64,000 bases of DNA. Source: Buchnera aphidicola (Kaburagia rhusicola ensigallis) (GTDB taxonomy: Bacteria; Pseudomonadota; Gammaproteobacteria; Enterobacterales; Enterobacteriaceae). Each line of letters opens with the position of its first letter. The stretch's first letter is position 1. The DNA lies in the NCBI GenBank assembly GCA_039830025.1, contig CP140040.1, forward strand, positions 186,001 to 250,000. The letters run 5' to 3'. Made by a program: the position numbers and the translations under genes. The notes under the pieces were generated by a model. It ran no database searches and was not told where the DNA came from. It saw nothing but the letters and a program-made list of their open reading frames with translations. Shown here piece by piece: positions 50,561-60,479 of the stretch.

Positions 50561-51929
50561 AATTATATTCCTCAACTAATTTGTTTACTACTCTTTCTAG
50601 ATTTTCGCTTCTAGATCCTTTGATCAAAATTGTGATCTTTTCATATATAAAAATTTTTTTAGTTAAATCTTTAATTAATGCATTAACATTAGTATAATGA
50701 TTTCCTTTTTTACTATTAATACTGATAGATTTACTTAATTTTCCCACGCTCATAACTTCGTTTACGTCAGATATATAAATGGCATTACCAATTATTTTAT
50801 GATACATAATACTCATTTTTCCTAATTCAGACATATCACCAGATACAAAAATTTTATATCCAGGCATGTTTTCTAATACTTTAATTGCTACAATCATTGA
50901 TGCAACATTAGCGTTATAAGTATCGTTTATAATAGTTTTATATTGGCTTAGTGTAATAGTTTCTAATCTACCTGAGAGTATTGGAATTTTAGATAATCCC
51001 AGTTGAATGAATTGAAGCGGAATGTTTAATGCTGTTGCTATAGCGGCTGCAGCTAGAGCATTAGAAATACTATGAAATCCAAGTAAAGGTAAATTAATAT
51101 TTATAACTCCATTTGGAGAATGTAGAATAAAAGACGAACCTGTATTACTAATAACGATGTTACTTGCAAAAAGTTGGCTTTTTTTTTTTATTGAAAACCA
51201 AATAATGTTTTGATTTTTTATACTTTTTTTCCATCTTGACCAATGATGACTATCAGCATTAAATATAGCTGTACCAGTTTCAGGTAATGTACAAAGAATT
51301 TCTTGCTTTGATTTAGAAATTCCTAATAAAGATTTAAATCCATTTAAATGCGAATAATAAATATTGTTTATTAATACAATATTAGGATTGGTTAATTGTG
51401 TTGCATATAAAATTTCTTTAGGATGATTAGCCCCGATTTCAATCACAGCGTATTTATATGATAGATCAAGGTTTAGTAGAGTTAATGGCACTCCAATATT
51501 ATTGTTAAAATTCTTAAAGGTAGATAAAGTTTTTCCATAACATTGCAAGATAGAAGTAGTAATTTCTTTTACAGATGTTTTTCCGGAAGATCCAGTTAAT
51601 GCTATGATGCTAGCATTGCTTTTTTGTCTAATCCAGAATGCTATCTTTCCTAAGGCTGAAGTGGTATTTTGCACAATTATTTGTGGTAAATTGATATCAA
51701 GTTTATTTTCTAACACTACTGCTTTAGCTCCTTTTTTTATTGCTTCATAAACGAAATCATGTGCATTGAAATTTTTTCCAATCAAAGCGATAAATAAACA
51801 CCCTGGAGTAATTGTTCTTGAATCAGTACTTATGACGTGAAAAATTAGGTTATTTATTTTTACATTATTTTTGTTAAAAAAGTAACCTTTTGTGATACGA
51901 CATACTTGATAAAAAGATATTGGTATCAT
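50541..51929 (-). CDS. murF: UDP-MurNAc-tripeptide--D-alanyl-D-alanine ligase
   Basis: Adds D-Ala-D-Ala to complete the pentapeptide. It has 462 residues (E. coli 452). TDSRTITPGCLFIAL is the N-terminal UDP-site block; the P-loop is ALTGSSGKTSVKE; NFNNNIGVPLTLL, EIGANHPKEI and NDTYNANVASM follow. The ATG is buried in the murE 3' end. In E. coli the two overlap as ATGA, and the same ATGA is visible here at 51926-51929 but off the current murE frame. The last ~10 residues extend past the E. coli end into mraY. Confidence 0.96.
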   Translation of the reverse strand: MIPISFYQVCRITKGYFFNKNNVKINNLIFHVISTDSRTITPGCLFIALIGKNFNAHDFVYEAIKKGAKAVVLENKLDINLPQIIVQNTTSALGKIAFWIRQKSNASIIALTGSSGKTSVKEITTSILQCYGKTLSTFKNFNNNIGVPLTLLNLDLSYKYAVIEIGANHPKEILYATQLTNPNIVLINNIYYSHLNGFKSLLGISKSKQEILCTLPETGTAIFNADSHHWSRWKKSIKNQNIIWFSIKKKSQLFASNIVISNTGSSFILHSPNGVININLPLLGFHSISNALAAAAIATALNIPLQFIQLGLSKIPILSGRLETITLSQYKTIINDTYNANVASMIVAIKVLENMPGYKIFVSGDMSELGKMSIMYHKIIGNAIYISDVNEVMSVGKLSKSISINSKKGNHYTNVNALIKDLTKKIFIYEKITILIKGSRSENLERVVNKLVEEYNYDRIHH

Positions 51930-53414
51930 ATTTTTTTTCCAATAGTTTTTTAATTATTTCATAGTCAGAAAAATAGTAAGTCTTATTTTTTATTATTTGA
52001 TGTCTTTCATGACCTTTTCCTAATACAACTATGTAGTCATTGATGTTAGCATTCCTTATGGCAAATTTAATTGCTTGTTTTCGATCTAATATAATATGTA
52101 TATTTTTTTTGTTTTGAATTTTTTGTGTGATATCTTTTATAATTTCTTTTGGATTTTCATTTCTGGGATTGTCATTAGTTAGAATTATTTTATTAGCAAT
52201 CTCTTCAGAAATCTTTCCCATTAGGGATCTTTTGAATTTGTCTCTATTTCCTCCACATCCAAATACACACCATATATTGTAATGACATATTTCACGAACA
52301 GTTTGTAGTACATTTTTAAAGGCATCTTCATTGTGCGCATAATCAATTATAATATTTGGTTTATTTGGAACTTTAAGAAATTGCATCCTACCAGGAACAG
52401 CTGTTATATGCTCGCATACGTTTATCAGAGAAGACAATGAAAATCCTAAGTCTAATAATGCAACTAAAGCTAGTAGTAAATTAGTAACGTTAAAGTTTCC
52501 AATTAATTGGCTTTTTAATAATCCTTTTCCCCAACTAGATTTAAAGTAAATATAAGTATGATTTGTATCATATATTATATGATATGCATGTATCCATCGT
52601 TTGAATAATGAGTAATTAAAGTTTTTATTTATACTTACGACGATAGTTCTTTTTTTAGATAATCTTTTTGTCCATAGTTTTCCAATATTGTTGTCTATAT
52701 TAATTATGAATGTGTTGATATTATTTTTAGAAAAAAAAGTCCACTTTGCTTTAACATAGTTTTCTACAGTTTTATGATAGTCTAAGTGGTCTGATGTGAT
52801 ATTTGTCAAAATTGCTATAGAAAAATTTAAATCTGACACTCTATGTTGTGCGATTCCATGCGAAGATATTTCCATAGCAATTGTTTTTATGTTGTTTATC
52901 AACATTTTTTTTAAGAATTTTTGTATATTTATAGGAGAATCAGTTGTATTTTTAGACGGTTTTAGATCATTATAAGTTCCGTTTCCTAGACTTCCCATAA
53001 TTCCTATTCTTTGGTTTAGTAAGTAATTCCATTGAGCAATAATGTGAGTCACGGTACTTTTTCCGTTAGTTCCAGTGACTCCAATAAGTGTTAATTTTTC
53101 GTTCACTTCATAATATCTATTAGATATTTTGGACAAATTTTTAGACAATTTTAAAAAATGAATCACTGGAATGTTTTTATTTGTATATGTTATATGTCCG
53201 TGACGTTCTTTTTTTTTATTTCGCAAAGAATAGCTATCGCTCCATTATCAATAGCTTCTTGTATAAATTTTTTTCCATGACAAGTATTTCCTTGTAGTGC
53301 ACAGAATAAGTTTCCTGTAGTAATTTTTCGACTATCTGATGCTATTCCAGTTATATTATATGATTGTACTATCTTAGTCCAAGGTTGTAATAGGGTTTTT
53401 AGGTTCTTGCTCAT
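51874..53414 (-). CDS. murE: UDP-MurNAc-dipeptide--meso-diaminopimelate ligase, frame broken at poly(A)
   Basis: Adds meso-DAP to the muropeptide. The first 74-codon frame (from 53414; SKNLKTLLQPW, SDSRKITTGNLF) stops just after an A9 tract (T9 at 53209-53217 on the plus strand). The rest is in the -1 frame: VTGTNGKSTVT P-loop, TSDHLDYH, the DAP-specific DNPRNENP, and GHERHQII. One extra A joins both into one protein at the exact point expected from E. coli. A second tract (A8, 51931-51938), also one A short, displaces the stop by about 20 codons; with it corrected the stop falls in the ATGA overlapping murF and the length becomes 496 (E. coli 495). The enzyme is essential in E. coli, so slippage rescue is likely unless this is sequence error. 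Confidence 0.88.
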
Positions 53415-53441
53415 TTTCTAATCCAAAATATTGTGATTTAT

Positions 53442-55154
53442 TTAATATATAAATAAATTATCAGGTTTAATATTAATAATTTTTAATGCAAAGCTCATAA
53501 TTGTACTAAATACTGGAGCAGAAATAGTGCCTCCATAGTATTGTCCTGCTCGTGGATCATTAATCATTACAAGCAAGGAAAATTGCGGATTACTAATTGG
53601 AGCAAGTCCTACTGCATATGATACATATCTATTTACGTATTTTCCGTGCGAATCGACTTTTTTTGCAGTACCTGTTTTTACAGCAACTTTATAGCCTTTA
53701 ATTGCTGCTTTTACTCCTACACCTCCTGGTTGAGTTACTGATTCGAGCATGTTTAATACGATTTTTACTAAAGATTTGGAAAATATTTGCTTTTCGTTTT
53801 TTTTGTTATTAGTTTTAATAATAGATAATGGTTTGTATAATCCATACCTACCCATAATTGTATATACGTTAACTAATTGTAGTGGTGTAACCATCAATCC
53901 ATATCCAAAAGAAAATGTTACTTTGTCTAAGTTAGACCAATGTTTTTTTTTGGGATAAATTCCTTTTTTTTCTCCTATCAATCCTGACTTCGTCAATTTT
54001 CCTAAACCAAATCTGGAATAAATATCGATTAATTCAGATTTTGACATAGATAGTGCTATTTTAGATACACCTGTATTGCTTGATTTTTTTAAAATATCAG
54101 TAACTGATAATTGTTTATTATACGAAACATCTTTTATTATGTGTTTATCTATTACGAATGGTGTTGTATCAATAATAGATTTTGGTGTTATTATTTTTTT
54201 TTGTAGCGCTTTCATAATTACCATTGGTTTAACTGTTGATCCAGGTTCGAATACGTCAGTAACGGCTCTATTACGAATTAAATCCATAGGTATTTTTTTT
54301 AAATTATTGGGATTGTATGCAGGACTATTGACCATAGCTAGAATTTCTCCAGTTTTAATATTTGTCAAAATAGCCGTTCCAGATTGAGCTTTATGAAAAC
54401 TAACAGCATGACTTAGTTCGCGGTATATAATTGTTTGTAATCGTATGTCTATACTAAGATTTATATTGCGCGGCACATTTTTTTTAATTAATGAAACACT
54501 TTCGATAATATTTCCAAACTTATCGGTTCTAATTTTTCTTTTACCTGGCACTCCTTGAAGTATTTTGTTAAAACTTTTTTCTATTCCTTCGATTCCTATT
54601 CCATCTGTGTTAGTGAATCCAATTAATTGCGAAACTATTTTTCCAGAAGGGTAATATCGCTTGAAATCTTCAATAATATATACGCCTGGTAAGTTTAATT
54701 TTTTTATATATTCCCCAATTTCTGGACTAACTTTTCGTGCTAGATATGTAAAGCGATTGTTTTTAAAATGATTAATTTTATATATGATTTTTTCTAGAGG
54801 AGTGGATAGTACTTTTGATAACGCTTTCCACTGCGCATTTATAACTATTTTTTTTTTAAAAAAAATACTTTTGGATCAATACAAATGTTATTTGTAGGTA
54901 TACTTAGAGCTAATATATTTCCCGATCTATCTTTAATAGTTCCTCTTGAATTTATTTCTACTTGTATTCTTGACGATCTTAAATCGCTTTCTTTAATTAA
55001 TTGTTTAGTTTTAAATAGTTGCAATATAGTTATTTTAAGTAAAATTATAACGATAGAAATAGTAATTATGCTAAGCAGTATAATAAGTCTATGATTGAAA
55101 CAACAATTTTTTTTTTAGATAACTAAATGGAATGTTGTTAAAAAAATATTTCAT
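53442..55154 (-). CDS. ftsI: Septal transpeptidase FtsI (PBP3), frame broken at two poly(A) tracts
   Basis: Class B PBP that cross-links septal murein with FtsW. The transpeptidase half is open: EPGSTVKPM (SxxK), SSN in KKSSNTGVSK, KTG in VKTGTAKK. This frame continues upstream without a start to RYYPSGKIVSQLIGFTN and NAQWKALSK, then meets a stop. The preceding segment (SRGTIKDRSGNILALSIP to IDPKVFFLKKK) is in another frame and joins if one A is added to A10 (T10 at 54848-54857). Its upstream part includes a membrane helix (IILLSIITISIVIILL) and reaches an ATG (55154) only if one A is removed from a second A10 (T10 at 55107-55116). The reconstructed length is about 570 (E. coli 588). A GTG at 54551 would give a soluble fragment without anchor. 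Confidence 0.87.
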
Positions 55155-55184
55155 GAATTTGTACATTTCCTATTGTTTCAGTAA

Positions 55185-55499
55185 TTATTGTGAAAAAATA
55201 TTTTCTTCTAATGGGTTAATATAGATCATATTTAATTTTTCTATAGCATTTTTTTCGATTTTTCTATGGGAGGATAACAAGTTTCTTTCTAAAATTAAAT
55301 TATTCCACTCTATTTCTGCTTTCTTTTGAATAATATTTAATCGTTCTCCTTGTGCAATTAGTAATCTTGTTTTATGAACTGTAGTAATAATTAATATTGA
55401 AAAAACTGTAATGATTATAAGTAAAATTAATACTTGTTTGTGTATGTTTATAACATCATTAAAAATTATTTTAGGTAAATTATAAATATCGTCATTCAT
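55185..55499 (-). CDS. ftsL: Cell division protein FtsL
   Basis: Small bitopic protein that forms the FtsQLB complex and activates FtsWI. It has 104 residues (E. coli 121; the cytoplasmic N-terminus is shorter). A membrane helix lies at about residues 23-42 (VLILLIIITVFSILIITTV), followed by the family pattern HKTRLLIAQGERL, then a coiled coil with EIEWNNLILERNLLSSH and the conserved EKLNM...P.EENI end. It starts immediately at the end of rsmH (no spacer) and 30 bases before ftsI. Confidence 0.93.
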   Translation of the reverse strand: MNDDIYNLPKIIFNDVINIHKQVLILLIIITVFSILIITTVHKTRLLIAQGERLNIIQKKAEIEWNNLILERNLLSSHRKIEKNAIEKLNMIYINPLEENIFSQ

Positions 55500-56432
55500 C
55501 TATGTTTTTTCCGAGGTTCTTAAAATTGCGCTACGTGATTTCAGATTTTTTTTAATTTCGTTTTTAGTTGGTATAATTTTATTAATAATTTTTAATTTTG
55601 TTTTTTTTAGGTTCTTTAATTGTATTTCATTAATAGCAATTCCCATAGGAATCAAAGGTGTATTGCTGTTTTTTATAAAAAATTTTTTAACTATACGATC
55701 TTCTAATGAATGAAAACTAATTATTACGAGTCGACCTCCAGAATTTAATAGTGTTAACGCATATTTTAGGACTTTCTTAAGTTCCATTAATTCTTGGTTA
55801 ATATGTATTCTGATAGCTTGAAAAGTTCTCGTAGCAGGGTGTTTATTCCTTCTTGGAACAATATTTTTTATGAGATCAGCTAATTCCAAAGTTTTAACAA
55901 TTGGTTTAATTTTTCTTTGTCTTACAATTTGATTGGCTATTCTTTTTGCAAAACGTTCTTCTCCAAATTCATATAGTACGTTTGTAATCGATTTAATATT
56001 GGCTCTCATTAACCATTGCGATGCTGTTATTCCTATCTTTGGATTCATACGCATGTCCAGTGGTCCGTTTAATAAAAAAGAAAATCCTCGATTGGAATTA
56101 CTAATTTGTATAGATGATACTCCTAAATCTAATAGTATTCCATCGACTTTTTTTGTTATATTTGTTTCTTGGAAATATTGTAAAGCGTTAGAGAAATTAT
56201 CTGAAATAAAATAGAATCTATGATCTTGAATTTTAGATGCTATATTGATGGAAAATGGATCTTTATCAATAGCATATAATTTTCCATTTTGGTTTAAATT
56301 TTTTAATATTTCTTTTGAATGACCTCCGCATCCAAATGTACAGTCAATATAAATTCCATTTTGTTTAATGTTTAACGATGTAATAGCTTCTTCTTTTAGA
56401 ACAGGAATATGAGTTAAATGTATATTGTTCAT
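55500..56432 (-). CDS. rsmH: 16S rRNA (cytosine-1402-N4) methyltransferase
   Basis: Methylates N4 of C1402 in the ribosomal P site. It has 310 residues (E. coli 313). The N-terminal block HIPVLKEEAI, the SAM site DCTFGCGGHSKEIL, DGILLDLGVSSIQI, RGFSFLLNGPLDMRMN and the C-terminal FHSLEDRIVK with LKSRSAILR are typical. It is the first surviving gene of the dcw cluster; mraZ, which precedes it in E. coli, is gone. Confidence 0.96.
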   Translation of the reverse strand: MNNIHLTHIPVLKEEAITSLNIKQNGIYIDCTFGCGGHSKEILKNLNQNGKLYAIDKDPFSINIASKIQDHRFYFISDNFSNALQYFQETNITKKVDGILLDLGVSSIQISNSNRGFSFLLNGPLDMRMNPKIGITASQWLMRANIKSITNVLYEFGEERFAKRIANQIVRQRKIKPIVKTLELADLIKNIVPRRNKHPATRTFQAIRIHINQELMELKKVLKYALTLLNSGGRLVIISFHSLEDRIVKKFFIKNSNTPLIPMGIAINEIQLKNLKKTKLKIINKIIPTKNEIKKNLKSRSAILRTSEKT

Positions 56433-56595
56433 AGTTATAGTTCAGCACTTCAATATTCTAATGATGTAATTTTTATAGTTTTTGTTCTTATTGATATATA
56501 TGTTTAGAAAAATTAGTACAATAAGAAAGATATTTTAAAAAAATGATTTTTATAACGTTATTTTTTAAATTATCTTCAAACGTAAATTATAAGCG

Positions 56596-57075
56596 TTAGT
56601 TTCTAGAGATGCTTATGATTCCTGAACGAGAAATTTCAATAATTTCCGATATATCTCGTATGACTGCTAAGTATGAGTCTAATTTATTACTAGTTCCTGA
56701 TAATTGTACAGTATAATGTAAAGATGTAACGTTTACGATTTTTCCTTGAAAAATATCTGTAATGTGTTTTAGTTCTTTTCGAATCATACTAGTTGTACTT
56801 TTAATTTTCACTAATATAATTTCTCGTTCTAAATAATTTTCGTATTCTATTTCAGTAACTCTTAAAACATCAATTAATTTGTGTAGTTGTTTTTCGATTT
56901 GTTCGATTATTTTTTCGTCTCCCATTGTTTGTATTGTCATTTTTGATAAAGACGGATCTTCTGTTGGTGCTACAGTAATACTGTCTATGTTGTATCCTCG
57001 TTGCGAAAACAAACCTACTACTCTTGATAACGCTCCAGATTCGTTTTCTAATAAAATAGATATAATTCTTTTCAT
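56596..57075 (-). CDS. ilvH: Acetolactate synthase III regulatory subunit
   Basis: Small ACT-domain subunit that activates and regulates IlvI. It has 159 residues (E. coli 163). The N-terminal ACT domain begins RRIISILL-like ([19 protein letters not shown]) and keeps the valine-binding residues N11, G14 and N29, so valine feedback may be preserved. The C-terminal domain includes the REIILVKIK block. It starts 5 bases after ilvI stops. cra (fruR), its E. coli neighbour, is absent. Confidence 0.95.
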   Translation of the reverse strand: MKRIISILLENESGALSRVVGLFSQRGYNIDSITVAPTEDPSLSKMTIQTMGDEKIIEQIEKQLHKLIDVLRVTEIEYENYLEREIILVKIKSTTSMIRKELKHITDIFQGKIVNVTSLHYTVQLSGTSNKLDSYLAVIRDISEIIEISRSGIISISRN

Positions 57076-57080
57076 AAGAT

Positions 57081-58802
57081 TTATTTTTCTTTTTTCCTTA
57101 ATAGCATATTGTTCATCCCGCCATCTCGAATTTGCATGGGATATACATGTTCTGAAGCATCAATAGTAATATCAACAAAAACTAAATGTCCTTTACTTAG
57201 TTCTTCTAGAGATAATTTTAATTTTTGTTCTAGATCTTTAGGGTGTTGGATGGAAATTCCTATATGACCATAGGACTCAGCTAATTTTATAAAATTTGGA
57301 AGTGATTTCATATAAGAATGAGAATGTCGACCTGAATAAATTATATCTTGCCATTGTCTTACCATCCCTAAAGATTTGTTGTTTAAATTTAATATTAATA
57401 CTGGCAATTCATATTGCATAGCTGTGGATAGTTCTTGAATGTTCATTTGGATACTTCCATCTCCAGTGATACAAATAACAATTTCTTTTGGAAATGCTAG
57501 TTTAACACCTAGTGCTGCTGGTAATCCAAATCCCATAGTTCCTAAACCACCTGAATTAATCCATCTTCTCGGTTTAAAAAAAGGATAATATAATGCTGCA
57601 AACATTTGATGTTGTCCAACGTCTGATGTAATGTAAGCTTGTCCTTGAGTAAGTTTCCAGATCGTTTGAATCACATTTTGTGGTTTTATGTTATTATTGT
57701 CTGTATCAAAGTGCAAACTATTTATATCTTTCCAACTATGAATTTTTATCCACCATTTTTTTAAACAGCAAAATTCTTGTATAAGCATGTTATTTTTTAT
57801 GAATTGTAACATTTGTTTCAAGATATTTTTTGCGTTTCCTACAATTGGAACATGTGTAGTAATAGTTTTTGATATAGAAGTAGGATCAATATCGATATGT
57901 ATAATTGTTGCATTAGGACAATACTTGTTTACATTATTAGTAGTTCTATCATCAAATCTTACTCCAATCGCTAAAATTACATCTGAATGATGCATAGCCA
58001 TATTAGCTTCGTAGGTACCATGCATACCCAACATATGTAGATTTTGGGGATGGTTTCCAGGAAATGCACCTAAAGCCATTAAAGAAGTGGTAACTGGAAT
58101 ATTAAGTGTTTCTACAAATTTTTTTAGTTCTACATGACTATTAGAACTAACAACTCCACCTCCTATATAGATTACGGGTCGTTTTGCTGTTTTTAAAATA
58201 TCGATAGCTTTTTTTATTTGACCTGGATGTCCTTTAATGATGGGATTGTAGGATCTTATATTCACTTCTTTAGGCCATATATATGGTTTTTTATTATTTG
58301 AATTGAGAATGTCTTTTGGAAGATCGATAACTATTGGACCTGGTCGGCCACTAGACGCTAACCAAAACGCTTTTTTGAAAGTAATGGGAATATCTTCTGT
58401 TTTTTTTACTAAAAAACTATGTTTTACTATTGGTCTCGAAATTCCTATCATGTCGCATTCTTGAAATGCATCATATCCTATTAAAGAAGATGCTACTTGT
58501 CCTGATATTACTACTATAGGAATGGAATCCATATATGCTGTAGCAATACCTGTTATAGCGTTAGTTGCCCCAGGTCCAGAAGTTACTAAAACGACTCCTA
58601 CCTTTCCAGTAGCTCGCGCATACCCATCAGCCATATGTGTTGCTCCTTGTTCGTGGCGAACTAAAATATGTTGAATTTTTTTAGTGGATTTTAGAGAATC
58701 GTATATATCTAATACTGCTCCTCCTGGGTATCCGAAAATATGTTGAATACCTTGGTCAATCAGTGATTGAATAACCATTTCAGATCCTGATAGAATTTCC
58801 AT
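57081..58802 (-). CDS. ilvI: Acetolactate synthase III catalytic subunit
   Basis: ThDP and FAD enzyme that condenses pyruvate to acetolactate or acetohydroxybutyrate for valine, leucine and isoleucine. It has 573 residues (E. coli 574). [12 protein letters not shown], the activating Glu in [20 protein letters not shown], the FAD region [12 protein letters not shown], and the ThDP motif [17 protein letters not shown]...[11 protein letters not shown] are intact. Together with thrABC, it makes this window rich in host-provisioning functions. An upstream attenuator or Lrp site is not visible. Confidence 0.97.
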   Translation of the reverse strand: MEILSGSEMVIQSLIDQGIQHIFGYPGGAVLDIYDSLKSTKKIQHILVRHEQGATHMADGYARATGKVGVVLVTSGPGATNAITGIATAYMDSIPIVVISGQVASSLIGYDAFQECDMIGISRPIVKHSFLVKKTEDIPITFKKAFWLASSGRPGPIVIDLPKDILNSNNKKPYIWPKEVNIRSYNPIIKGHPGQIKKAIDILKTAKRPVIYIGGGVVSSNSHVELKKFVETLNIPVTTSLMALGAFPGNHPQNLHMLGMHGTYEANMAMHHSDVILAIGVRFDDRTTNNVNKYCPNATIIHIDIDPTSISKTITTHVPIVGNAKNILKQMLQFIKNNMLIQEFCCLKKWWIKIHSWKDINSLHFDTDNNNIKPQNVIQTIWKLTQGQAYITSDVGQHQMFAALYYPFFKPRRWINSGGLGTMGFGLPAALGVKLAFPKEIVICITGDGSIQMNIQELSTAMQYELPVLILNLNNKSLGMVRQWQDIIYSGRHSHSYMKSLPNFIKLAESYGHIGISIQHPKDLEQKLKLSLEELSKGHLVFVDITIDASEHVYPMQIRDGGMNNMLLRKKEK

Positions 58803-58958
58803 TTTTTCTCCAATTTTGTTTTTAAATATAAATCGATATATATTAGCTTTAATATTAAAATTTTTTTCGTTTATTATCTATTATTGTTATTAGTTTTAAT
58901 TTTTAATGTTGTTAAATTGTATAGCATAAGATATTGTTATTCAAAAAAATAAATGTGT

Positions 58959-60035
58959 TTAGAAATCTTTTTTTAAAAAAAAATGAAATTGAGGCGAAAT
59001 CCATGTAAATAATTTAGATCTATGTTCTTTTATTAAACATACTGCTAATTTTTCTTTAATAGCTAACTGTTTAGCTTTTTCAAATCCTAATATCATTAAT
59101 CCTGTATCCCATGCATCTGATTCTAATGCTGATTTTGTGATTACACTTACTGAAACTAAATCAGTTTTAGTGGGATATCCTGTAGTAGGATCAAGTAAAT
59201 GTACAATTTTTTTTCCTTTTAGATAATAATAATTTCTATAAGTACCAGATGTACTGATGGCATGATTATATAATTTTACAATCATATGAATGTTAATTTT
59301 TTCGTCGGTTGGTTTTTGTATAGCTATTATTTTAGGATTAGAAAAATTGTTTTTACTATGAGTAGTAATTGCTCCTCCAACAGAAATAACAAAATCTTTT
59401 ATTCCTTTCGTTATGAGTAGTTCTCTTAAATGATCAGCAATGAAGCCTTCTCCTAGTGTAGAAAAATCTAATGTTATTTTTTTTATGTTTTTTTTTAAGT
59501 AATATTTTTTATTTTTTTTAATAAGTTGTATATTTTTCAATCCTGTCGATAATAATGCGTTTTTAATTGTTTTTGATTTAGGAATGTTTTTTGGAGGTTT
59601 TTTTGGTCCGAAACCCCATATATTTACTAATTTTCCTATAGTAACATCTAAAGCGTAAGATGTTTTTTTTCCTACTAATAATGCTGTTAACATGATTTTT
59701 GCAAAGTTTTTGCTAATGCGTTGAGGTTTAGTGCCGTGATAATTGTTAAATTTTAAAATTTTAGAATTTTTTTCCCAAAAAGATAATTCTTTGTTATCAT
59801 AATATACTTGTTGATTAATTTCTTTTATTAATTTTTTTTCATTTGAATATGTGTTGATAAGGTTTATTTGCCATGTTGTTCCCATAGTTTTTCCAGACAA
59901 ATAAATTGTTTTTGTTTTTTCTTTTTTATATGAATTTATGTATAGAAATATAAGCAAAAAAAAAATGTTTTTAAAATATATTTTTACAATTTTTCTAAAC
60001 ATTTTAAAAAAGTTATATTGATATGGAATATTCAT
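58959..60035 (-). CDS. apbE: FAD:protein FMN transferase ApbE, without lipobox
   Basis: Attaches FMN covalently to Thr of redox proteins such as the RnfG/RnfD subunits. It has 358 residues. Family blocks: SGKTMGTTWQINL, YALDVTIGKLVNIWGFGP, DFSTLGEGFIADHL, SVGGAITT, STSGTYRNYY, HLLDPTTGYP and ESDAWDTGLMILG. A hydrophobic N-terminal segment (about 22-36) suggests membrane attachment or export, but there is no lipobox Cys, unlike E. coli ApbE. The ATG at 60035 has no clear ribosome site; the next one (60002) has none either. In E. coli apbE lies elsewhere, so this position beside ilvI is derived. Confidence 0.93.
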   Translation of the reverse strand: MNIPYQYNFFKMFRKIVKIYFKNIFFLLIFLYINSYKKEKTKTIYLSGKTMGTTWQINLINTYSNEKKLIKEINQQVYYDNKELSFWEKNSKILKFNNYHGTKPQRISKNFAKIMLTALLVGKKTSYALDVTIGKLVNIWGFGPKKPPKNIPKSKTIKNALLSTGLKNIQLIKKNKKYYLKKNIKKITLDFSTLGEGFIADHLRELLITKGIKDFVISVGGAITTHSKNNFSNPKIIAIQKPTDEKINIHMIVKLYNHAISTSGTYRNYYYLKGKKIVHLLDPTTGYPTKTDLVSVSVITKSALESDAWDTGLMILGFEKAKQLAIKEKLAVCLIKEHRSKLFTWISPQFHFFLKKDF

Positions 60036-60479
60036 ATATTTTAGAGGCGAATATAATAAAGTTATTTAATTGAAATTATGTAATCGTTGATTACAACAGT
60101 TATTGTATATTATGCGAGTTTTAATGAAAATTGTTAAAAATATTGGTGATATATAAATTTATTTTTTTATACATATTTTTTATGCAAAAGTATTATAATG
60201 CATATCATATTACTATATCAAATTAAAATAAAAAAATGTAACTGTGTATTCGAATGTTTATATTAATATTATATAAATTTTATATTTAGATTAACATTTT
60301 ATGTATGTTAAAATCTTTATAGAAAGAAAAACATCGTTGAGTTATATAAAGTATACTTCTAAATTTATAGAGTTCATTGATTTTTCTGTTAACATAATTT
60401 ATTCCATACAATTAAGTAAAATATAATAATTTAGCTTTAATTTTATAATACCTAGTATTAATTAAATTATGAGAAAAAA
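60036..60479. other. 444-base divergent spacer, apbE / degP
   Basis: Should contain promoters for apbE (minus) and degP (plus). No sigma-E or CpxR-type site, normally found before degP, can be recognised, and no convincing sigma-70 pair stands out. AT-rich throughout, without ORFs, tRNA or strong hairpins. Confidence 0.4.

Noticed and set aside
53442-54551. A stand-alone 369-residue FtsI starting at GTG 54551
   Set aside because: The same frame continues upstream with clear FtsI homology for about 100 codons; this start would remove the anchor and the pedestal domain.
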